A DNA stretch of 64,000 nucleotides, taken from positions 992,001 to 1,056,000 of the forward strand of contig NZ_CP033092.2 in assembly GCF_003697165.2 (NCBI RefSeq), read 5' to 3'. Position 1 is the stretch's first letter. The number at the start of each line of letters is the position of its first letter. A program made the translations under genes and the position numbers. The stretch is from Escherichia coli DSM 30083 = JCM 1649 = ATCC 11775. GTDB lineage: Bacteria; Pseudomonadota; Gammaproteobacteria; Enterobacterales; Enterobacteriaceae. The notes beneath the pieces were generated by a model that did not search any database, was not told the DNA's origin, and saw only the letters and a list, made by a program, of their open reading frames with translations. This document shows positions 57,114 to 64,000 of the stretch, piece by piece.

Positions 57114-59759
57114 TTATTGCATCTCTTCCGTAGCGAACTCCAGTACAATCCCGTCCTCCTCATCCCAGCCAAGCCGTAGTTGGGCTGGTTTACGGTGCGC
57201 GGCCTGCTGTGCCAGCAACTGCTGGCTTAAGACCGGCAGGATTTGCTGGTTCAGCAGGCTGTCGATATTACGCGCACCGGTGTCCGGCAGCAGGCAGGCG
57301 GCGGTAAGCTGGTCATACAGGCTGTCGTTGATTTCCGTTTCCAGTCCGTAGTGCTGGTGAAGACGGCGGACCACCTGCGCCAGTTTCATTTCCACAATGG
57401 TGCGCATCGCTTCCTGTCCCAGCGGGCGGTAAATCACCGTCTGAAAACGCGCCATCAGTGCAGGCTGAAAATGGTCTCGCAGAAGGGGATACAGCAGTTC
57501 ATGCAGGTCTGCGTCCGTGGCGTCCGGTTTTTCCTCCAGCAGCTGCATGATGTGGTCGCTGCCCAGATTGGCGGTCATCAGAATGACGGTGTTGCGGAAG
57601 TCGATTTCCCGCCCTTCGCCGTCGCGCATAAAGCCCCGGTCGAACACCTGATAGAACAGGTTCATCACGTCGCGATGCGCCTTTTCCACTTCGTCGAGCA
57701 GCACCACGCTGTAAGGGCGTTTGCGAACGGCTTCGGTAAGTACGCCGCCCTGACCGTAGCCGACATAGCCCGGAGGCGAACCTTTCAACTGGGAAACGGT
57801 ATGCGGTTCCTGGTATTCCGAAAGATTAATGGTGATAAGGGATTTTTCACCACCAAACAGGGTGTCGGCCAGTGTGAGCGCAGTTTCGGTTTTGCCGGTG
57901 CCGCTGGGGCCGGTCAGCAGGAATACCCCCTGTGGGCCGTTCTCCGGCGTGAGGCCGGTTTTAGCCGCCCGCAGCCGCTGTGCGATGGCGCAGAGCGCCG
58001 GGCGTTGCCCGACCACGCGGTTTTCAAGGCTCTGTTCCATACTGAGCAGATCGCTCTGCTCGTCCCTGAGCAGGGATGAGAGCGGGATGCCGGTCCAGTC
58101 CGCCACCACCGTAGCGACGGCGCGGGCGTCCACATCCAGCGCCAGCAGCGGTGCAAAGCCCTGATGCGTTCGCAGTTGCTGTTGCAGTTCAGTGCTGTCT
58201 GTTCCTTCCTGACGCAACGTCATAATCTGCTGCGCCAGTGCCTTTTCCTGCTGATACTGCGCTTCCAGATGCCCGGCTTCTGCCTGTAGCTCATCACGCA
58301 AATCGGTCAGTTCCGCCAGCCGCTCCGGGCTGGCTTCGGGATAAAATACGCTGTCCTGCTCAATCGCTTCCCGCTCAATATCCAGTGCCGCCAGTCGCGC
58401 ATGAAGCTGCGTCAACGGTTCCGGCAGGGTGTCAAGGCTCATGCGGACTCTTGCCCCGGCGGTATCCAGCAAATCAACCGCCTTGTCCGGCAGCTGGCGT
58501 CCGGTCAGATAGCGGCGCGACAGGCGCACGGCGGTCTGAATGGCGCTGTCCAGCATATGCACGCCGTGGTGCTGTGCATAGCGAGCCTTCAGTCCCCGCA
58601 GCATCAGACAGGCGGTGTCATCATCCGGCTCGTCAACCTTAACCATCTGGAAGCGGCGCTCCAGCGCGGCGTCGCGCTCAAAATACTGTTTGTATTCGCT
58701 CCACGTGGTCGCCGCGATGGTGCGCAGTTCGCCCCTTGCCAGTGCCGGTTTCAGCAGGTTCGCCGCATCCGCGCCGCCTGCCTGATTACCCGCACCGATA
58801 ATGGTATGGGCTTCATCAATAAACAGCAGTACCGGCTCCGGTGATTTCTGCACTGCATCGATGACATTTTTCAGCCGCTGTTCAAATTCACCTTTAACGC
58901 CCGCGCCAGCCTGTAACAGACCGAGGTCCAGTGTGCGGATATGCACCGTTTTCAGGCTGTCCGGCACGTTGCCTTCGGTGATACGCAGCGCCAGCCCTTC
59001 CACCAGCGCGGTTTTGCCCACCCCCGGTTCTCCCACCAGAATCGGGTTGTTTTTGCGGCGACGGGAGAGGATATCGACCATCTGGCGAATTTCCGTGTCG
59101 CGCCCGAATACCGGGTCGATTCGCCCGCTGCGGGCTTTTTCCGTCACGTCTTCGGTAAAGCGGTTAAGCACCGCCAGCAGGGCGTCATCCTGTTTCTCCG
59201 TCAGCGTTTTTGCCGGTGCGTCCGCCGTTGCCGTCTCCGGCAGTGCAGAGGTCAGCGGTTCGGTGACCTGTGGCTGACGTGCCGGACATTCATCCGACTG
59301 CGCATCCAGCAGGGGACGCAGCCGCTCAAGCTGCACGCGGCTCAGACTCAGCAATACCCACAGGTCATTACAGGCGGGCAGCATCGATTTTTCTGTCAGC
59401 GCCATCAGCAGGTGCTGACTGCGGATTTGCGGGTCGTCGCCTTCCAGCGAGGCAATCAGCCACGCCTGCCTGATAAGCGCCGTCAGGGGTTCAGAAAGCT
59501 GCGGACGTTCGCGGACCGAGCGGGGTAAGGTGTCCAGATGTGCCAGCAGAGACTGCCAGAGCGTGTCGATATCCCATTCATAGCGGCGGGCAATCACCGT
59601 GATATCGCCTTCTCCCTGCTCCAGCAGTTTCAGCAGCCAGTGTTCAATGGTTATCTCCGCATGGGCGCGGGTCTGACACAGTGAGGCGGCAGCGTCCAGC
59701 GCCCGTGCACAGTATGGGTTAAGGCGACGCAGCAGCGCGGCGGGGTGATTTCCTGTCAT
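57114..59759 (-). CDS. clpV: T6SS AAA+ ATPase ClpV (TssH)
   Basis: 881 residues: an N-terminal domain that binds the sheath, then two AAA+ modules with Walker A GEPGVGKT (243-250) and GPSGTGKT (617-624), Walker B motifs FIDEAHT and LLDEVEK, and a coiled middle region. ClpV disassembles contracted TssB/C sheaths for reuse. It is transcribed after hcp but separated by a terminator at 59917-59943 and a 191-bp gap. vgrG starts 11 bp downstream. Confidence 0.95.
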   Translation of the reverse strand: MTGNHPAALLRRLNPYCARALDAAASLCQTRAHAEITIEHWLLKLLEQGEGDITVIARRYEWDIDTLWQSLLAHLDTLPRSVRERPQLSEPLTALIRQAWLIASLEGDDPQIRSQHLLMALTEKSMLPACNDLWVLLSLSRVQLERLRPLLDAQSDECPARQPQVTEPLTSALPETATADAPAKTLTEKQDDALLAVLNRFTEDVTEKARSGRIDPVFGRDTEIRQMVDILSRRRKNNPILVGEPGVGKTALVEGLALRITEGNVPDSLKTVHIRTLDLGLLQAGAGVKGEFEQRLKNVIDAVQKSPEPVLLFIDEAHTIIGAGNQAGGADAANLLKPALARGELRTIAATTWSEYKQYFERDAALERRFQMVKVDEPDDDTACLMLRGLKARYAQHHGVHMLDSAIQTAVRLSRRYLTGRQLPDKAVDLLDTAGARVRMSLDTLPEPLTQLHARLAALDIEREAIEQDSVFYPEASPERLAELTDLRDELQAEAGHLEAQYQQEKALAQQIMTLRQEGTDSTELQQQLRTHQGFAPLLALDVDARAVATVVADWTGIPLSSLLRDEQSDLLSMEQSLENRVVGQRPALCAIAQRLRAAKTGLTPENGPQGVFLLTGPSGTGKTETALTLADTLFGGEKSLITINLSEYQEPHTVSQLKGSPPGYVGYGQGGVLTEAVRKRPYSVVLLDEVEKAHRDVMNLFYQVFDRGFMRDGEGREIDFRNTVILMTANLGSDHIMQLLEEKPDATDADLHELLYPLLRDHFQPALMARFQTVIYRPLGQEAMRTIVEMKLAQVVRRLHQHYGLETEINDSLYDQLTAACLLPDTGARNIDSLLNQQILPVLSQQLLAQQAAHRKPAQLRLGWDEEDGIVLEFATEEMQ

Positions 59760-59916
59760 AGAAGGGTTTCCTTATCGTGTTCTGTATTCCTGCGATCCGC
59801 GTTCAGGCACGCTACCGCCCATAGCCGTTACCTCACTCAGGCCCATCAGGTTTCACCAGATTGTGGGTATGCTTTGCTCAGTACCGGTGCCTGCGGCACT
59901 GGACAAAGCACACAAC

Positions 59917-59943
59917 AAAAAGGCAGACAGTTTCCTGTCTGCC
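59917..59943 (-). terminator. Terminator between hcp and clpV
   Basis: On the minus strand a perfect 9-bp stem GGCAGACAG/CTGTCTGCC with a GAAA loop is followed by TTTTT, 7 bp after the hcp stop. It would stop most transcripts after hcp, allowing Hcp in excess over ClpV and VgrG. Confidence 0.85.
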
Positions 59944-59950
59944 GCAGTTA

Positions 59951-60442
59951 TCAGGCGGAAGGACGCTCATTCCACGAGTCGGAATGAATGATGTTGCCGT
60001 CTTTGTAAGTCCAGGTGATTTTCTCGTAGCGGAACTCAATGCGTTCCAGGTGGTTATGCTTCTCTTTACCCGGATCTTTGATGTCGTGCATCAGCGGAGC
60101 TACTCTGACCAGCTTGACGTTATCCAGCGTGGTATTGAAATACTCCACTTCCTGACCGGCATCGTTGATGCGGTAGAATTTAAACTCCGCCGTTTTCAGG
60201 GTCTGTCCGGTGGTCACAGCTTTGTAGAGATACGGGCTGGAGGCATCGATTTCTTTGGTAAACGTAAAAGGCTTGTGAGTACGGGTACCGGTCAGTTTGC
60301 CGGTGTTATTGTCGGTCGGGATGTACACATCGTGATCCAGCGCCACCACTTCGATGCTACCTTCGCGCCCCTGAACGTCCACGGAACCTTTGATATCCGC
60401 GCCGCCGTCATCTTTCAGCCAGAGATAAGCAGGAATAGCCAT
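59951..60442 (-). CDS. hcp: T6SS tube protein Hcp (TssD)
   Basis: 163 residues, the usual Hcp length. The start MAIPAYLWLKDDGG and internal KGSVDVQGREGSIEVVALDH are family hallmarks. Hcp hexamers stack into the inner tube that is expelled. AGGAGAGT lies just before the ATG. A hairpin (60476-60494, ACCGCC/GGCGGT) between the OmpA-like gene and hcp and a strong terminator after it suggest separate processing and abundant product. Confidence 0.96.
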   Translation of the reverse strand: MAIPAYLWLKDDGGADIKGSVDVQGREGSIEVVALDHDVYIPTDNNTGKLTGTRTHKPFTFTKEIDASSPYLYKAVTTGQTLKTAEFKFYRINDAGQEVEYFNTTLDNVKLVRVAPLMHDIKDPGKEKHNHLERIEFRYEKITWTYKDGNIIHSDSWNERPSA

Positions 60443-60499
60443 GAGAATTACTCTCCTTGTTAGTGTGATTGAAGCACCGCCTTCTTCCGGCGGTATGTT

Positions 60500-62152
60500 T
60501 TATTTCACGTCCTGACAGGCGTCAGAACGCGGAACAAGACTGATTTCGACACGCCGGTTGACTGCCCGGCCCTGTGGCGTGTCGTTGGTCGCCGCAGGCT
60601 GGCTCTCGCCCAGTCCCTGTACGGCAAAACAGGTGGCCGGGATGTCGCTGGTCTGCAGCATCCAGTTGCGCACCGCTTCGGCACGCCGCAGCGATAACTG
60701 CTGATTGCTTTTTTCATCGCCGGTGGCATCGGTATATCCGGCCACGAGGATCAGCCAGCCCGGTTTTGCCCGGATGTTCACCAGTGCGTCCACCAGCACT
60801 TTTGTCGAGCCGTCTTTCAGGCGGGCCTGTCCGACGTCAAACAGCGACATACTGTCAAGACGCACGGTCTGAACCTGAAGCGAAGCCGTCACCTCCATTT
60901 TTTGTTCAGGCGGACGCCAGTCGCGAATGGCGCGTAATACCGGCTGGCGGATGCGTTCGCCGGGGTATAACCCCAGACCGAGGCGCAGTGGTTCTCCTTC
61001 CCGGTAATACCCATCGAGCATGGTCGCATCGTCTTTCAGCACCGACAGGTGACGGGCTTTGGTGATAAATTCCTCCACCGGGACGGCATAAAACCGGTGC
61101 AGATCGTCACCGACCTGCCGTAATAACTGGCGATTTGCCGTGGCTGACAGGCACAGCGCGGCGATACCCGCCACGGTGGTGACGCCCAGCATGGTCACGC
61201 AGGCCCGTCGCAGCGGGGTAAAGCCCGACTGACGCGGCAACCGCCGTAACAGGGCATCCGGGAATGGCAGCGCATCGTCTGTGCCGGTGTCCGCGATATC
61301 CGGCGTCAGGCCGGTTCTGGCGGTGATCCACAACTGCCACAGGTTGTTATCCACCGCAGGCAACGAGGGGACCAGCCCCACGGCCATCGCCAGTGGTGGA
61401 CATTTCGCCTCCGGGCCGTTCAGTTCCGCCAGCACATTAAGATCCAGCCACTGCATCAGGCTTTCGGCTTTCAGCAGATAAGAGAGTCGCTGACTGCGTT
61501 CCTGTACGCCGGATTGTGCAATCCACTGCGCGGGCATCGCGTTCTCTGTGGATGTTGCTACCTGAACTTCGCCGCCGGTACAGATAAACCACGGTGAACT
61601 CGCTCTTTCCGGCAACGGCGAGCCGGACAGCCCGCTCCAGAGAAGCCAGGGGACGTTTACGCCTGCCCGACGACGCACCGTCGCCATACTGTGGGCGAAC
61701 CGTCGCAGCCGTCCGGCCAGAACCGCCACATCCCGGTGTATGCCGGGCATGATGGTATACGCCACGGCAAGCTGCGATGCCCACGCCGGGCGAAGGGTCA
61801 GCAATCGCTCCACCTGCGCCACAAGCTGTTCTTCATCAGGAACATGCAGATACAGCCCTTCTGAAACCTGGCGGACCGGGCTGTCAGTGAACAGGTGCGC
61901 CGACAGACCGCCACAGACCAGCACTACCGGCTGTCGGTAGGTTTCCGGCGGCAGCGATGACAACCCGGCATCGCCGGTCATCTCCGTCCACGCCTGCCTG
62001 CGCCGATAAATCAACAACGCAGCAACCGCCAGAACGATAGCCGCCGCACCGGCCCATCTCAGCACGCCAGACGGACTGATAAACACTGACCACAGCACCA
62101 GCAGTAACACCATTCCCCACAGCACGATGGCCTGTTTCAGCGTGTTCCTCAC
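60500..62152 (-). CDS. T6SS membrane protein with OmpA peptidoglycan-binding domain
   Basis: 550 residues. Two N-terminal membrane helices (about 8-27 and 32-49) and a third near residues 315-335 border a cytoplasmic loop. The C-terminal 130 residues are an OmpA domain with GYTDATGDEKSN and LSLRRAEAVRNWM, which binds diaminopimelate in peptidoglycan. TagL-type proteins anchor the TssJLM complex to the cell wall in this way. The gene lies between tssL (12-bp gap) and hcp. The front half recalls the start of IcmF/TssM proteins, possibly a shared ancestry. Confidence 0.88.
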   Translation of the reverse strand: MRNTLKQAIVLWGMVLLLVLWSVFISPSGVLRWAGAAAIVLAVAALLIYRRRQAWTEMTGDAGLSSLPPETYRQPVVLVCGGLSAHLFTDSPVRQVSEGLYLHVPDEEQLVAQVERLLTLRPAWASQLAVAYTIMPGIHRDVAVLAGRLRRFAHSMATVRRRAGVNVPWLLWSGLSGSPLPERASSPWFICTGGEVQVATSTENAMPAQWIAQSGVQERSQRLSYLLKAESLMQWLDLNVLAELNGPEAKCPPLAMAVGLVPSLPAVDNNLWQLWITARTGLTPDIADTGTDDALPFPDALLRRLPRQSGFTPLRRACVTMLGVTTVAGIAALCLSATANRQLLRQVGDDLHRFYAVPVEEFITKARHLSVLKDDATMLDGYYREGEPLRLGLGLYPGERIRQPVLRAIRDWRPPEQKMEVTASLQVQTVRLDSMSLFDVGQARLKDGSTKVLVDALVNIRAKPGWLILVAGYTDATGDEKSNQQLSLRRAEAVRNWMLQTSDIPATCFAVQGLGESQPAATNDTPQGRAVNRRVEISLVPRSDACQDVK

Positions 62153-62164
62153 TCACGACTCCCT

Positions 62165-62830
62165 TTAACGCAGGCTTTGCGGCAGCAGTTCATCCACCAG
62201 TACATTCAGCCAGTGGTGTAGCCCCCACCAGACGCCCGCCAGTAGCAGCGCCAGTGTTACCAGCCAGAAAAATGGCGAATGCAGCAAAGGGTGCTGACGG
62301 GTGGATAACGGCACGTTCAGTACCGCCGTTTCCGGCAGCACACCAAATGGCGCGACCTGCCCGTTGAGCGTCGAAATAAGCTGGTCGCGCTCCGGGGCTG
62401 CCGGATCCTGATAACGCCCGCGAAATCCCAGCAGCAGGACACGGTGAAAGCAGGTCAGCACGGCCTGCGCGGGGGCGGGTTCCTGTAGCACCTGCTTCAT
62501 CCGCTCGTACAGCAGCTCACCGGCCTGCAGGGTGTTGAAGAAATGCGACTGGAGTGGGTTTTTCATCCAGATGGCCTGACCGTCGTCCATGCCACTACGG
62601 CTGAGCACCGTTTCGTCCAGCAGGGCGCACTGCGCGTAAGTTATGTGCTCCACGTTCTCCCGACTGAATCCGGCATCTTTCAGACGTTCGCGGACCAGTT
62701 CCACCTGCCGCTGACAGTGGCGATACAGCTCGATACCGTGACGCACGGTGGTTCCCTGACGCAGTTCCACCACCGTCAGAAACGTGTCGCGCAGCAGCGC
62801 ATCGATATTGATATCCATATCTTTTTTCAT
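62165..62830 (-). CDS. tssL: T6SS inner-membrane protein TssL (DotU/IcmH family)
   Basis: 221 residues: a cytoplasmic helical domain (with ALLDETVL and QSHFFNTLQAGELLYERM, both DotU hallmarks) and a single C-terminal membrane helix (FFWLVTLALLLAGVWWGL, about residues 181-198). TssL binds TssM and links it to the baseplate through TssK. It starts at an ATGA overlap with tssK. There is no fused peptidoglycan domain; the neighbour supplies it. Confidence 0.94.
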   Translation of the reverse strand: MKKDMDINIDALLRDTFLTVVELRQGTTVRHGIELYRHCQRQVELVRERLKDAGFSRENVEHITYAQCALLDETVLSRSGMDDGQAIWMKNPLQSHFFNTLQAGELLYERMKQVLQEPAPAQAVLTCFHRVLLLGFRGRYQDPAAPERDQLISTLNGQVAPFGVLPETAVLNVPLSTRQHPLLHSPFFWLVTLALLLAGVWWGLHHWLNVLVDELLPQSLR

Positions 62831-64000
62831 GTGCGCAGCACCGCAAACAGTTCAGGTTTCAGGTCGCCCATGGTTCCCGGCGCATAAATCATGCAGCTCC
62901 CGGACTCCAGCATCGATTTAGCCGCGTCACTGTGCATATCCAGCGCAAAATACTGGTTCTCCAGCCGCAGCGGCAGCGCCGCCGGAACCGAGGTAAGCGG
63001 CACCAGTTGAACACCGTTCAGCGCCACGTTGATAAGCAGCGTGACATCATCGGGCGCACCGATTTTGCAGACCAGCGGTAGCTGATGCAGTACCTGATGC
63101 GCAGGCAGTGAGGAACGAACGGACAGATAAAAATCGGCCTCTTCCCGCAGTCGCGGATCGTGCAGGTCGGCTTTCCAGCGGTTGCCCGGCAGGGACGCCA
63201 GATCCAGCGCGATCACCCGCGACGGCAGGCTGGCTTCCAGCAGCTCGCTGAGCAGGGAGAACAGGGGCGGAAAGACGGTGGACGGCGATTCGTGGACATA
63301 GGGCGGAACGGCGCTGACGTTATGCTCAAGGGAAAACGTCAGCAGCGCACCGGCAAGCCTCGCCAGCTCCCGCCAGACCAGTTCGGGGTGGACAGCCGGG
63401 TAGCGCAGGAAATCGCTCAGCACCGGCTCGGCGGAATTCAGCGCGTTAAGCAGCCAGAACAGGGAGACATCGGCGACGGCAAAGTCCGCCATACGCTGGT
63501 TGCTTTCCCGGCGCATCGCCATCAGACGCTGGCACTTCGCCCGTAGCTGCAACAGCAATGTGTCCAGACGCTGTACCAGCCCGTCATGGGCGTTAAACGC
63601 CAGTAACGGCGGAATATAGCTCTCATCCTGTGTCCAGTTGCCCTGAACATCCCGCACCAGACGCGCCAGTGGGCAGGTGATGTAATCCTGATTGTTATCA
63701 TGAGCAAAGCGCAGGGACAGCGCATGACGCTCAACGGCCATATCTTCACTGTCACTGCCGTAGATATCCTGCACCTTTTGCCATTCCTGACGATAGCGCA
63801 GCGGTCTTTCAGTCTGCTCACCCTGACCGAGATTACCGCCGTTACCATGTGCAAGCGGCAGCGCCAGCAAAACAATCGCGCTGTCGTTCTTCAGCGCGCG
63901 CAGATCGCAGGCGAGCGGCAGAACGTCACTCACGTCTGAATCGATCAGCGTGCCATCAGCAAAACGCAGGCGTACTGCCTGCGTTTTCAGCTTTCCGGGC
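62827..64000 (-). CDS. tssK: T6SS baseplate protein TssK, 3' part (cut by window end)
   Basis: The frame stays open to base 64000, so the gene begins outside; 390 residues are visible of about 445 expected. A GTG at 63933 is internal, because the upstream frame continues with VRLRFADGTLIDS, a segment typical of TssK (VasE/ImpJ). TssK trimers connect the baseplate wedge to the TssLM membrane complex. tssL starts at its stop (ATGA). TssB and TssC genes are expected further upstream, outside the window. Confidence 0.93.
   Translation of the reverse strand, partial: PGKLKTQAVRLRFADGTLIDSDVSDVLPLACDLRALKNDSAIVLLALPLAHGNGGNLGQGEQTERPLRYRQEWQKVQDIYGSDSEDMAVERHALSLRFAHDNNQDYITCPLARLVRDVQGNWTQDESYIPPLLAFNAHDGLVQRLDTLLLQLRAKCQRLMAMRRESNQRMADFAVADVSLFWLLNALNSAEPVLSDFLRYPAVHPELVWRELARLAGALLTFSLEHNVSAVPPYVHESPSTVFPPLFSLLSELLEASLPSRVIALDLASLPGNRWKADLHDPRLREEADFYLSVRSSLPAHQVLHQLPLVCKIGAPDDVTLLINVALNGVQLVPLTSVPAALPLRLENQYFALDMHSDAAKSMLESGSCMIYAPGTMGDLKPELFAVLRT

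Noticed and set aside
57243..58079. 278-codon open frame opposite clpV
   Set aside because: Antisense shadow; clpV motifs on the minus strand are complete.

Overview
The window is chromosomal DNA of Escherichia, almost certainly E. coli. From position 1 to about 30.7 kb the genes follow the E. coli lysA-to-amiC order (lysA, galR, omrB/omrA, aas, lplT, tas, ygdR, ygdQ, mutH, ygdT, rppH, ptsP, lgt, thyA, ppdA, ppdB, ygdB, ppdC, recC, ptrA, recB, recD, argA, amiC). Protein lengths equal those I remember for K-12 and the differences are scattered substitutions. This half is conserved housekeeping DNA: lysine and arginine synthesis, galactose regulation, phospholipid repair, mismatch repair, RNA 5'-end processing, the nitrogen PTS, lipoprotein maturation, thymidylate synthesis, a minor-pseudopilin cluster, RecBCD and a cell-division amidase. 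The mutH-rppH gap carries several DnaA-box sequences.

From 30.9 to 36.2 kb there is an accessory sugar operon that K-12 lacks at this site. It encodes a BglG-type antiterminator preceded by its own RAT-like element and terminator, a PTS IIBC permease, a MalY-like PLP enzyme, a KdsD/GutQ-like SIS isomerase and a D-2-hydroxyacid dehydrogenase. Just after it, on the minus strand, lie a Rho-independent terminator and a 14-bp match to the 3' end of initiator tRNA-Met. This is what would remain of the metV end of the metZWV operon if an island had inserted at the tRNA 3' end.

From 36.5 kb to the end of the window there is a type VI secretion (T6SS) gene cluster, all on the minus strand. In transcription order it runs: tssK (cut by the window end), tssL, an OmpA-domain anchor, hcp, clpV, vgrG, a phospholipase effector broken by a frameshift, a Tli4-like immunity gene, a small unknown gene with a decayed tandem copy, PAAR, an unknown membrane protein, tssM, tssA, a PAAR-headed effector with a putative caspase-like His/Cys pair, its likely immunity gene, remnants of an older effector module, tssF, tssG, tssJ, tssE and a VasL/TagA-type protein. 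TssB and TssC are not in the window and would be expected upstream of tssK.

The structural tss genes look intact and GC-rich. The two effector blocks (about 41.7-44.9 kb and 49.9-54.6 kb) are AT-rich and show turnover: a duplicated tssA 3' end, an orphan immunity-like gene, a frameshifted lipase, a tandem duplicate in decay and a 104-bp inverted-repeat element. Placement at metV with the sugar operon resembles the metV island of extraintestinal pathogenic E. coli; that comparison is from memory.
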